A stretch of 64,000 nt of DNA from Methylocystis echinoides (lineage in GTDB: Bacteria; Pseudomonadota; Alphaproteobacteria; Rhizobiales; Beijerinckiaceae): contig NZ_BSEC01000001.1 in assembly GCF_027923385.1 (NCBI RefSeq), positions 1,562,501 to 1,626,500 on the forward strand, given 5' to 3'. Numbering within the stretch: the first letter of the stretch is position 1; every line of letters starts with the position of its first letter. Shown in pieces: positions 10,757 to 18,905 of the stretch. The notes under the pieces were generated by a model that was not told the DNA's origin, searched no databases, and worked only from the letters and a program-made list of their open reading frames with translations. The position numbers and the translations under genes are program-made.

Positions 10757-11007
10757 CCGTCGTTTCCTTATGCTTGAAGGGGTCCGCCCGGGAGGCCTTG
10801 GCCGGGATGTCGTCCAGCGAGGTCGTCCCAAAGCGGCGCCGCCCGGCGGGGCCGGGCGTGCGGGGGTCTTATAGCAGAAACCGCCGGAAAGGATAGGGGC
10901 AGGATTTCCCAGGACTCATGCTGGTCTCGGGCCTCCGGGGTCCTTGACATGACGCTGTGAGCGCTCCCAGCTTGAGCTTGACAAGAAAGTTTCCGCCGGG
11001 GTCGAAT

Positions 11008-13023
11008 ATGAACTCAGACTTCAACTTAGGCGTGCGCGGGGATTGGGCCGCAGGAGCGACGAAAATTGGCGCGTCTTCAAATGCGCCGCGCCACCTCAAC
11101 GCAAAAGCCATTCTGTTTCTCGCGCAGAAAGACGAGAAAACGATGATGAACGAGGCCTTGCGGATCAACCAGTCGTGCGGGTCCAGGAAGGTCTCCTGCG
11201 CAAATTTCACGGCCGCCGGGAAAGATTTGCCAGCAGAGATCCGCCGGCTGCGGTCCGAAGGGTATATCGGAGACGATACGCACCTGGTTATCAACTTCCA
11301 TGGTGAGAAGCAGGGCGGCGAACACTTCATGGGTGACGGGGTAAAAACCCTTGATGTCGTGGACGCTATCCGCAGACCGCTCGAAAATGGAAAACCATGT
11401 TCAGCGACAGTTTATATTATGTCCTGCTATGCCGGCGGACAGAAATTGCGCAGAGATTTGCAGGAAATACATAATAAATACGCGTCTGGAGTCTGTTTTT
11501 TATTGTCTAGCGCCGCAAGGACGATGTCGACCACATGCAGCGCGGCGATGGATGAAGTCATTGCAGAGGTCGCGCACGCCGAAGCGACCGGCGCGCCGGT
11601 CAGCTCGATGCAGATTTTTGCCCGGATGGGAATTTCACGGAGCGACTGCATGACCATGATCGAGGCGAACAGGGGCGCCCCCTTGATCATGCATGCGCCG
11701 AAACATGTCGCAGATCTGGGACGGGCGGGATTAAGAGCCAACATCGAAAACGGCACGGTGATCATCCCGGAGAAGTCGGTCCACAGCGGAGCCTATGTTT
11801 ATTTTCCTGAGCAGGACGACCTCCAATGCGCTCGAGGCGACGATCTGGATGGAGAGCCGGTTGGCAAAAAGATGGTCGAGGGCGACGACAGCTCTGTGGA
11901 GCGCCTCAAAGAAGAGGTTGAAAAGTCGGGCGAAGCAACTGACCCGTCTCTCGTCAGGCGAAGAACTCTGGACAGAAGGGCCATGCCTGGAGGCCTTGAT
12001 CACATGACAGAGTTTTTGGTGGGGGACGAGGCATGGGAGGGAGCCAAAGACAACCAGTGGAATGAGCATCACAGTCGAATCCTGGATCTCATCATGTTTG
12101 CGTCGTTGGACGAGGATACGTTCCGGCGGGACTCCAAGATGGAATATCTAGTCCATTTATGCTCCGACGCGGTCAACTCTATCAGTCAGCTGGAAGCGAG
12201 AAGCATCTGCAACAGGCTGGTGGGTTTCCCTGTCGCGCTGGACTCATTGGTTGAAAGGGATTTTTTCCTCTTCGCTGACGCCGACGCACCCGCGTCAAGA
12301 AAAATGGAGGCTGTTTGCATGCATCTCATGCGCGGCAGCGCAAGTGCGGAGCAAATAAAATCTTTTCTAGAGCGCAACGTCCATTTCAAAAATGAGCTGT
12401 CGGACGCGGAAATAAACGGCAGCCACTCGCTTGTTGTGGAAATGCTCGAGACAGTCGCCGTCGGCGCTGCCGACAGAAGCAAGTTTTTACGCGAATATCT
12501 CGTGGAACTCCTCTCGGCTCAACAGCATCTTTTCAGCGCCCCGGAAAATGGGAAATGGATTGCCGAGATGGATACAAAATACGCGGCCGCCGCCGCGCTG
12601 CTGAGAGACATAGGAGTTTTCGATGCGCTCCCCGTTCACAGTGACGAAGAGGCCAATTCAGACCTCGGTGTTTCCGAAGCGGGTATCCACAACGCCGATG
12701 TCGAAGACATTTCAATTGAGGATCGAATGAACCAGGCTCTGGCCCTGGCAAGAAACGCCAGCGCCGGTGATGTCGGTGAATATCTCGACGGCTTCGCCTA
12801 CTGGAAAGAAGGTTTTGCACAGGAGGAATTCAACGACTGTCACTTGCTGATAATAAGGATGCTGGACGTCTCCGTCGAGAATAGGGATTCGTTTGTCACA
12901 ACCAGCCTTCTGCAAATTCTCGACGCCAAGGCGACCTTGATCCGGCGCGAAGAGGTGGTTGAAGTAGTGCAGAGGTTCTCACGGGCGTATCACCGTTTAG
13001 AAATGGACGATTTCTTCCGTTAG
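11008..13023 (+). CDS. Caspase-like (clan CD) cysteine peptidase candidate with duplicated helical C-terminus
   Basis: Protein of 671 residues (GTG at 10957 is an alternative start adding 17; the ATG has a GGGG box six bases upstream). The first 200 residues look like a caspase-type fold: a hydrophobic strand ending in His-Gly (LVINFHG, His98) and a second ending in Cys (TVYIMSCYAGG, Cys140), the clan CD dyad at about the expected 40-residue spacing. Residues 430-525 and 573-663 are a diverged internal repeat of predicted helices. There is no signal peptide or membrane segment, so it is probably cytosolic. Codon use (ATA, AAA, TTT, TTA) is less GC-biased than the neighbours, suggesting transfer. 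Substrate and role are unknown; no obvious partner gene is adjacent. Confidence 0.6.
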   Translation: MNSDFNLGVRGDWAAGATKIGASSNAPRHLNAKAILFLAQKDEKTMMNEALRINQSCGSRKVSCANFTAAGKDLPAEIRRLRSEGYIGDDTHLVINFHGEKQGGEHFMGDGVKTLDVVDAIRRPLENGKPCSATVYIMSCYAGGQKLRRDLQEIHNKYASGVCFLLSSAARTMSTTCSAAMDEVIAEVAHAEATGAPVSSMQIFARMGISRSDCMTMIEANRGAPLIMHAPKHVADLGRAGLRANIENGTVIIPEKSVHSGAYVYFPEQDDLQCARGDDLDGEPVGKKMVEGDDSSVERLKEEVEKSGEATDPSLVRRRTLDRRAMPGGLDHMTEFLVGDEAWEGAKDNQWNEHHSRILDLIMFASLDEDTFRRDSKMEYLVHLCSDAVNSISQLEARSICNRLVGFPVALDSLVERDFFLFADADAPASRKMEAVCMHLMRGSASAEQIKSFLERNVHFKNELSDAEINGSHSLVVEMLETVAVGAADRSKFLREYLVELLSAQQHLFSAPENGKWIAEMDTKYAAAAALLRDIGVFDALPVHSDEEANSDLGVSEAGIHNADVEDISIEDRMNQALALARNASAGDVGEYLDGFAYWKEGFAQEEFNDCHLLIIRMLDVSVENRDSFVTTSLLQILDAKATLIRREEVVEVVQRFSRAYHRLEMDDFFR

Positions 13024-13033
13024 GCCGGTGACC

Positions 13034-13486
13034 TCACGCCTTTTCGAAGCGCCGCAGCCGCTCTCCAAGCCGGCCGATTTCTGTCTCCGCCCGGACCAAT
13101 TCGGTCACGTCGTATTGAACGCCGAGATAATACATGACATTGCCCTTGGGGCAGCGCAGCGGGCGGATATTCAGCCGATTGACGAAAACATCGCCGTTTT
13201 TCCGGTAATTGCGGAGCGTCGCCTCCGCCGGCTCGCGCCGGCTGATGGCCTCGCGAAGGATATGGCGACCGGGCTGGTCGCGGTCGGCGCCCTGCAGGAA
13301 GCGGCAGTTTCGGCCGACGATTTCCGGCTGCGTGTAACCCGTCATCCGCTCGAAAGCCTTGTTGGCGTAGACGATCGGCGCGTCGGGCAGGTCCGGATCG
13401 GCCAGGGTGACGCCGTTGACGCAACTGTCGAGGATTTGCGTCAGGATTGTCGGGATGATCCCGTTGTCTTTCTGAACGACAAACAT
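13034..13486 (-). CDS. Short LOV-domain blue-light photoreceptor
   Basis: A 150-residue protein that is almost entirely one LOV (PAS) domain. It carries the diagnostic GRNCRFLQG motif with Cys61, the residue that forms the light-induced adduct with flavin C4a. The flavin-contacting positions are also present: the Arg pair after the motif, Asn in NYRKNGDVF, Asn in VNRLNIRP and Gln in YLGVQYDVT. A C-terminal helix (ELVRAETEIGRLGERLRR) follows, as in short LOV proteins that signal through a terminal coiled coil. No kinase, HTH or GGDEF effector is attached. It lies 26 bases behind the SRPBCC gene and is probably co-transcribed with it. Confidence 0.88.
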   Translation of the reverse strand: MFVVQKDNGIIPTILTQILDSCVNGVTLADPDLPDAPIVYANKAFERMTGYTQPEIVGRNCRFLQGADRDQPGRHILREAISRREPAEATLRNYRKNGDVFVNRLNIRPLRCPKGNVMYYLGVQYDVTELVRAETEIGRLGERLRRFEKA

Positions 13487-13512
13487 TCTGCCCTCCCGGG
13501 AGCCTCTCTTCG

Positions 13513-14019
13513 TCAGGATGCGCGGGCCGCTTCGGCGTAGGGGGCGCCCTCGGCGAGAAGCGACCGGATGTTCTCGACCGTCTGCTCGGCGCCTTCCTGC
13601 AAAGCCATGTCGAAAAGCTTCACGAAGGGGCGCATGGGCAGATCCAGCTCACGCATCTCGAAAGAGAAGTTGATTTCCGTTTCCGTCTCGGAGCGCTTCT
13701 CGAACTCGTAGGTCGAGCGGAACTGCTCGGAAACGCCTTCGAGAACGAAGCGATGGGGCCGCGCCACCTCCGCCACCGCGAAGGTCGTCTCGCTGCGCAT
13801 GCCGCGCACCAGCGTCACCTGTCGCGCCCTGACGCCGGGCCGCGCGGGCGTCGGCCCTTTTGGCTCCAGCTCCACGACCTGCGTGCACCAGCGCTGGTAA
13901 TTGGCGAAAAAGTCGCGCGCCACGAAGTCGAACACGACGTCGACAGGCTGGGGCACGACGGCCGAGGCCCTTCCCGCCGCAAGGGCGGCGGGGGCTTCGC
14001 GCATTCTCAACCCGAACAT
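13513..14019 (-). CDS. SRPBCC (START/polyketide-cyclase-like) family protein
   Basis: A 168-residue protein with the SRPBCC fold pattern: a leading strand (SAVVPQPVDVVFDFV), helix with the FANYQRWCTQVVELE segment, the antiparallel strands, and the long C-terminal helix around EGAEQTVENIRSLLAEG. Such domains bind hydrophobic ligands in a deep cavity. The ATG at 14019 is preferred over an in-frame ATG at 14064 because GGGAGA lies seven bases before it. It is first in a two-gene unit with the LOV photoreceptor. Ligand and function are unknown. Confidence 0.75.
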   Translation of the reverse strand: MFGLRMREAPAALAAGRASAVVPQPVDVVFDFVARDFFANYQRWCTQVVELEPKGPTPARPGVRARQVTLVRGMRSETTFAVAEVARPHRFVLEGVSEQFRSTYEFEKRSETETEINFSFEMRELDLPMRPFVKLFDMALQEGAEQTVENIRSLLAEGAPYAEAARAS

Positions 14020-14239
14020 TGGGGAATCTCCCACGCATGTGTCAGTGGGTGGATCGTCTCCCATTAGGTATGGCTGCGACGGTGTGGAACAAGAAGCTGT
14101 GCGTCAGCTTCTCGCGCGGCGCCAGATATGGGAAAGAATCGACCGGCGCAGGGTTGTTCGGATCGCTGTTCACACCAGCTGGTTATGTGAAACCTGTCCG
14201 CGTCATTCCGACGCGCGAAGCCAAACCGGAGAGGTTCAG

Positions 14240-15052
14240 ATGAACGCTCCGCCTGCTGTCGCCAGCCTTCTCCTGCCTGTCGTCGTCGGCGTCTTCCTGG
14301 CGCTGCTCGCCATGGAGACCCGTCGTCCCCTGCGCGCCTTCTGCCGCGACAGGCTGAAGGCGGCCTTCTCGACAAACACCTCGGCGTTTCTGGTCAACAA
14401 CCTCATCATGAGCGTCTTTTCGGCGTCGAGCCTCATCGCTGTGGCGGGCAAATACGCCGGCTACGGCGTTCTCGCCCGCGCGCCGGACGGGCCGGCGAAA
14501 TGGGCGTTGAGCTTCATCCTGTTCGATTTCGTGGTCTACGCCTGGCATTACGCGGGCCATCGCTTCGAGGGGCTGTGGCGGCTGCACAAGGTGCATCACA
14601 GCGATCGGACCTTTCAGGTCAGCACGGGGCTGCGCTTCCATGTGTTCGACCAGTTTCTCGAAGTCGTCGTGAAGTGCCTGTGCGCTGTGGCGATCGGCGT
14701 CGAGGCGCATGTCGTGATCGTCTGCGAGGTCGTGCGCATGTTCTTCGTGTTGTTCCATCACGCGAACATCACCTTTCCCGGCGAGCAGTTGCTCTCCTAT
14801 CTGATCATCACCCCGTCGCTGCATCGCGCCCATCATTCGACGCGGCGCAGCCAGCATGACAGCAACTTTGGGGTCGTGCTCGCGGTCTGGGACATGATCT
14901 TCGGCACGCGCAAGGAGCTGACGCCGAAAGCGGTCGGGCTCGAGCTGATTCAGGCCGACAATCTCGTGCAGCTCTTCAGCCTCGCTTTCGTCACCGAGGA
15001 GCGGCTGGCGCAGGTCGTCCACCTGCTGCCGCGAAAGCGGCGCGACGGGTGA
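14240..15052 (+). CDS. Fatty acid hydroxylase / sterol desaturase superfamily membrane protein
   Basis: A 270-residue di-iron membrane oxygenase candidate. Three histidine clusters are visible: HYAGH (HxxxH), HKVHH (HxxHH) and HRAHH (HxxHH) with a further His in SQHDSNFG, the pattern of the fatty acid hydroxylase superfamily. Hydrophobic segments lie near residues 5-25, 55-75, 90-110 and 150-185. The ATG at 14240 is chosen for its GAGAGG box and because hydrophobic sequence begins directly after it. It is transcribed away from the SRPBCC-LOV pair, sharing a 220-base upstream region. Its substrate (sterol, hopanoid, carotenoid or acyl chain) cannot be read from sequence. Confidence 0.85.
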   Translation: MNAPPAVASLLLPVVVGVFLALLAMETRRPLRAFCRDRLKAAFSTNTSAFLVNNLIMSVFSASSLIAVAGKYAGYGVLARAPDGPAKWALSFILFDFVVYAWHYAGHRFEGLWRLHKVHHSDRTFQVSTGLRFHVFDQFLEVVVKCLCAVAIGVEAHVVIVCEVVRMFFVLFHHANITFPGEQLLSYLIITPSLHRAHHSTRRSQHDSNFGVVLAVWDMIFGTRKELTPKAVGLELIQADNLVQLFSLAFVTEERLAQVVHLLPRKRRDG

Positions 15053-15062
15053 GCCGGCGGGA

Positions 15063-16838
15063 TCAGGCGCCCTTGTCCGGCGCGACAATCACGCCGTCGC
15101 CATGCAGCACGCGCCGGACGAAGGCCTGCGCCGCCGGCTTATCCTGCCGCGCGACGAGGCCCGACAGGAGGCCTGCCCCGAGCGCGACGGTCGCGCCGGC
15201 GAGCCCCGCGAGCGCATAGGCTTCGATCTTTCGCGCCGGGCCGTCGAGATAAAGCGCCGCCGCGAGCGCGAGCGCGCCGCAGATGACCGCCGCCAGCGCC
15301 TCGCGGTCGCCCGCGCGTTCCCAGAAGGCGAGGCCGAGCGCCGGCGCCACGCAGGCGGCGGAAAGGGCGATGGCGAGGGAGATTAGGCCGCCGGGCGTGA
15401 CGATTTCCGTGATGCTGGCAAGATAGGCGGCGGTTGCGACGCCGACGAGAACGAGCCGGGTGATCGCCAGCCGGCGGCTGGTGAGATCGATTTCGCCGCG
15501 CATGCGGTAGAGCGCGTCATGACCCAGCGCCGCGCTGCAGGTCTGGAGGCCCACGGCGGCGAGGAGGAGCCCGAAAGCGACGAGCGCGGAGGCCATCAGG
15601 CCGGAGGCCGCGGCGCCGAGATCGGTTGCGGCGGGCAGCGCGCCAAGCAGGTAATCGCCGTCGACCGGGCGGACATGAACCGGGTCGACGGGGGTGCCCG
15701 GCGCGATGTTCAGCGCCGCGCAGGCGCGCTGGGCCTGGGACGGGTTCGCTGTCATGGCGTCGCAGATGTCGACCAGCCCGCGGCCGCTTGCGGCGTAGAT
15801 CGGCGCTGGCAGGCGCTCCGCGCTCTGGCCGGAAACGGCGGCGGCGAGGCTCAGCGCCGAGGCGGCGATGGCCGCCGCGACGAGAAGCGCAAGGACGAGG
15901 CTCCAGACGAGCGTGAGCACGCCGGCGTCGCGCGCCGATTTCGCGCTTTCGGTCGTCACGGCGGGGGCGAGCACGGGGGCCAGCGACGCGACGCCCAGCG
16001 CCACGGCGACGGTGGCGCCGATTTCCACGAAAATGCCCATGGGCGGCGGCATGAGCCGCCAGGCGGTGAAGAGTTCGCCTGCCTCCTGCCAGCCGGGACC
16101 GCCGAAAATGCCGACCGGCAGCCGGCCCTGCGCCCAGAGCGCCGCGACCGGCCAGCCGAAGCCCAGCAGCACCACGCCGGCCGCCGCGGCGGCGGCCCAG
16201 ACGGCCGCGCCGAGCCCGCCGGGGCCAACGATGATGAGGCTCGCCGCGGCCACGACGAAGGCGGAGACGATCCGGCCCGCGCCGGTCAGTTCGACAAGCG
16301 CGTCGACCGCCATCTGGGAGCCGGCGACCGCGAGCAGGCCGGAGGCCGCCGCCGCCGCGCCGATCAGCGCCAGGCGGGGAAAAGTCCCAGGAAACCGCGC
16401 CGCGAGGAAGCCTGTCAGCGAAAAGACGCCGGTCCGCCGCAGCAGCGGCCCGAGATAAAGCGCCGCGCCGGCAAGCCCGAGAAAGGCGCCGCAGACGACG
16501 CCGATGCCCCAGCTGTGACCGGCAAGCCGGGTCGCGAAAGGCAGCAGCAGGGCGACCGCGACGGCGGCGTTGGCGAAGCCCGCATAGGCCGCGGGGATGG
16601 CCCGCCCCCCCGCGTAATAGAAGGACACCCGCATCGAGTGGAGCAGAAAGCCCAGCGTCGCCAGTCCGATGACCGTAAACCAGGGCGGCGCCGCGCCGAC
16701 GAAGCGCTCCGGCGCGCCGACGCGGTCGAGCAGCGCGGCGAAGCCATAGGCCAGCAGGAAGCTCGCCGTGACGAAGGCGATGCGCGAATCGAGGATCGCG
16801 CGGTCGAACAGGGCAATCTCGCCGGAACGCTCTCGCAT
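15063..16838 (-). CDS. Sodium:solute symporter (SLC5-like) family protein
   Basis: A 591-residue polytopic membrane protein with about 12-13 hydrophobic segments. The segment FYYAGGRAIPAAYAGFANA is the family-typical substrate/Na+ site region after the first helices, as in acetate permease-like symporters. A central loop carries YAASGRGLVDICDA and a cysteine-containing extracytoplasmic stretch near residues 380-420. The start at 16838 is chosen because the hydrophobic pattern begins there; upstream frame to 17072 is poorly conserved-looking and overlaps the preceding gene. It follows the FMN-barrel gene by 73 bases on the same strand. The substrate is unknown. Confidence 0.8.
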   Translation of the reverse strand: MRERSGEIALFDRAILDSRIAFVTASFLLAYGFAALLDRVGAPERFVGAAPPWFTVIGLATLGFLLHSMRVSFYYAGGRAIPAAYAGFANAAVAVALLLPFATRLAGHSWGIGVVCGAFLGLAGAALYLGPLLRRTGVFSLTGFLAARFPGTFPRLALIGAAAAASGLLAVAGSQMAVDALVELTGAGRIVSAFVVAAASLIIVGPGGLGAAVWAAAAAAGVVLLGFGWPVAALWAQGRLPVGIFGGPGWQEAGELFTAWRLMPPPMGIFVEIGATVAVALGVASLAPVLAPAVTTESAKSARDAGVLTLVWSLVLALLVAAAIAASALSLAAAVSGQSAERLPAPIYAASGRGLVDICDAMTANPSQAQRACAALNIAPGTPVDPVHVRPVDGDYLLGALPAATDLGAAASGLMASALVAFGLLLAAVGLQTCSAALGHDALYRMRGEIDLTSRRLAITRLVLVGVATAAYLASITEIVTPGGLISLAIALSAACVAPALGLAFWERAGDREALAAVICGALALAAALYLDGPARKIEAYALAGLAGATVALGAGLLSGLVARQDKPAAQAFVRRVLHGDGVIVAPDKGA

Positions 16839-16911
16839 GAAGGAGTCTCGCGGGGTGGTTGCGGAGAGATTACCGGAGGCGGCCGGGCGGGGGAAGGGCG
16901 CGCGTGGCCGA

Positions 16912-17568
16912 TCAGGCTTCGCCCCGCTGCACCATTCCCGCATAGGCCTCCATCTCGACGACGCCCCCGGCGGCGTCCACGCGGGCGCGATCGTCCGGGC
17001 GGATGGCCTCCTGGGCGATGTCGAGGCGCTTCCAGCCGGGCAGGGGCGCCGCCCCGGCGGCGTCCGGCACATATTTCGACTGGGAAAGCCGGCGGTGGGG
17101 ATGGATGTAGCGCGGGCAGTTCACCCAGATCGATTCGATCGCCACCTCTACCAGGAACTGGGCCCCTGGAATCGCCGCGACCGCCTCAGCGTCCCGCCGC
17201 AAGGCGGCGTCGCCCTGCACGCGCAGGCGGTTCGGCGTTTCGAAATCAATGAAAAGCAGGCCGACCTTGCTGTTTTCCGCGATATTGCCGGCAGAATAGA
17301 ACATGCCGTTGCCGTCGAACCAGGGGAAGACGAGGGTCTTTGGCCCGCTCACGTGGACGAAGCCCGGCGCGCCGCCCTTGTAGGACACGGTCGGGCGCCC
17401 GGACGGATCAATGCTCGCGAGAAAGAACATGTCGCGCGTCTCGATGAAGCCCGCTTCATGCGGCTCCAGCTCGCCATGGACCACGCCGCCCTCCATGAGG
17501 TCGGCCAGCCGCCGCGAGTCGAAGTCGTCCTGAAGCGCGCGATGGCCGGGGCCGTAAAATGCGGACAT
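16912..17568 (-). CDS. Pyridoxamine 5'-phosphate oxidase-like FMN-binding split-barrel protein
   Basis: A 218-residue protein with the split-barrel flavin fold. The core strands FFLASIDPSGRPTVSYKGG and the later GNGMFYSAGNI...VGLLFID are typical of the family that binds FMN or F420 at a dimer interface. It lacks features specific to true PdxH. The start MSAFYGPGHR has a good GGAGGA box ten bases upstream on the minus strand, which excludes the longer frame to 17637. It may form an operon with the downstream symporter. It is divergent from the pseudouridine synthase gene across 113 bases. Confidence 0.8.
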   Translation of the reverse strand: MSAFYGPGHRALQDDFDSRRLADLMEGGVVHGELEPHEAGFIETRDMFFLASIDPSGRPTVSYKGGAPGFVHVSGPKTLVFPWFDGNGMFYSAGNIAENSKVGLLFIDFETPNRLRVQGDAALRRDAEAVAAIPGAQFLVEVAIESIWVNCPRYIHPHRRLSQSKYVPDAAGAAPLPGWKRLDIAQEAIRPDDRARVDAAGGVVEMEAYAGMVQRGEA

Positions 17569-17681
17569 GCTTGTTTTCCTCCATGGCGGACGCGCGGCGT
17601 CCGGCGCGCCATCGACAATAGGGCCGGCTTTGGGCAATAAGGCGGCATGCCATATTCCCTCCCCGAAACGCGAGAGGCCGC

Positions 17682-18740
17682 ATGAGCGAGCCCGAGACCA
17701 AAGGCGTGGGCGTCACCACGACCATCGTCAGCGAGGACGAAGCGGGGATGCGCGTCGACCGCTGGTTCAAGCGGCGTTACCCGACGCTCGCCCTCTCGCA
17801 TCTGGCCAAGATCTGCCGCAAGGGCGAGGTCCGCGTCGACGGCAAGCGCGTCGAGACCTCGACTCGGCTCGAAGAGGGCCAGAAAGTCCGCGTGCCGCCG
17901 CTGAAGATCGAGGCGCCGGCGAGCCCCGCCGTGAAGCGCGCCAGCCCCGAGGACGTCGAGGCGATCCGGCGGATGACCCTGTTCGAGGACAAGGATCTCA
18001 TGGTCCTCAACAAGCCCTTCGGCCTTGCGACGCAGGGCGGCTCCGGCCAGACGCGGCATGTCGACGGCATGCTGGAGTCGCTCGCCAAGGGCGATTCGCG
18101 GCCGGTTCTGGTGCACCGCCTCGACCGCGACACCTCGGGCGTGCTGCTGGTCGCCAAGAACCGGCGGATGGCCGCCGATCTCGGCGAGATTTTCCGCTCG
18201 CGACAGGCCGAGAAGATCTATTGGGCGCTGGTCGAGGGCGTGCCCAAGCCCACGCAGGGCCGCATTTCGCTCTATCTCGCCAAGGGGCCGGGGATGGAGA
18301 AGCGCCGCGGCGCGGGCCGCGATCTGGAGAAGATGCGGATCGCGAAACACGGCGACGCCGACGCCCAGCATTCGCTGACCTATTACGCCATTGTCGACAA
18401 GGTGGCGCCGCGCTGCGCCTGGCTGTCGATGAAGCCGCTCACCGGCCGCACCCACCAGTTGCGCGCCCATGCCGAGGCGATCGGCCATCCGATCTTCGGC
18501 GATCCAAAATATGGCCATCGCCCGGAAGACGACGTGCGCCGCCGCGACCCTTTGCGCGCCATGCCGGAGGGGCTGGAGCGCAAGCTGCACCTTCTGGCGC
18601 GGCGCCTCGTGCTGCCGCATCCGAAGGGCGGGACGCTGGATGTGACCGCGCCGCTGCCCGAGCATATGAAAAAGAGCTGGGAGCTCTTCGGTTTCGACGT
18701 GAAGCAGTATGATCCGATCGAGGATGCGCCGGATGCGTGA
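17682..18740 (+). CDS. RluA-family (RluC/RluD-type) 23S rRNA pseudouridine synthase
   Basis: A 352-residue protein: an S4 RNA-binding domain at about residues 22-75, then the catalytic domain with HRLDRDTSG, where Asp148 is the nucleophile that isomerises uridine. The later KPLTGRTHQLRAH motif completes the active site. The two-domain layout fits RluC or RluD, which modify 23S rRNA; which uridines are targeted cannot be decided from sequence. A GAGAGG box precedes the ATG. It may be co-transcribed with the ATP12 gene, but a palindromic repeat separates them. Confidence 0.92.
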   Translation: MSEPETKGVGVTTTIVSEDEAGMRVDRWFKRRYPTLALSHLAKICRKGEVRVDGKRVETSTRLEEGQKVRVPPLKIEAPASPAVKRASPEDVEAIRRMTLFEDKDLMVLNKPFGLATQGGSGQTRHVDGMLESLAKGDSRPVLVHRLDRDTSGVLLVAKNRRMAADLGEIFRSRQAEKIYWALVEGVPKPTQGRISLYLAKGPGMEKRRGAGRDLEKMRIAKHGDADAQHSLTYYAIVDKVAPRCAWLSMKPLTGRTHQLRAHAEAIGHPIFGDPKYGHRPEDDVRRRDPLRAMPEGLERKLHLLARRLVLPHPKGGTLDVTAPLPEHMKKSWELFGFDVKQYDPIEDAPDA

Positions 18741-18750
18741 GGGGCGCGGC

Positions 18751-18872
18751 GCGGCCCCCTCCCTGACCCTCCCCCGCTGCGCGGGAGAGGGGACGCTCGC
18801 GACCGACATCCTCGATGACGGCGCCAATCTGCCCCCTCTCCCGCGAAGCGGGGGAGGGCTGGGGAGGGGGCC
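18751..18872. repeat. Palindromic intergenic repeat, family B, copy 1
   Basis: Two inverted arms of about 40 bases (18751-18792 and 18832-18872) rich in CCCCCTCCCT and CCCGCTGCGCGGGAGAGGGG, with about 40 unrelated bases between. The same arm recurs at 37148. It lies in the gap between the pseudouridine synthase and ATP12 genes, and may fold in mRNA. It resembles the GC-rich mobile palindromes scattered through alphaproteobacterial genomes. Confidence 0.8.
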
Positions 18873-18905
18873 TCGCACCCCCTCTTTGATCCGAAAGTAA
18901 CCCTC

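Noticed and set aside
10978..11007. TTGACA at 10978 with TCGAAT as promoter of the caspase-like gene
   Set aside because: The transcript would begin at or after the chosen ATG at 11008, removing the start and first strand of the domain.
15519..17252. A 577-codon plus-strand frame across the symporter and FMN-barrel genes
   Set aside because: Low-complexity Gly/Arg/Asp sequence antisense to two supported genes.
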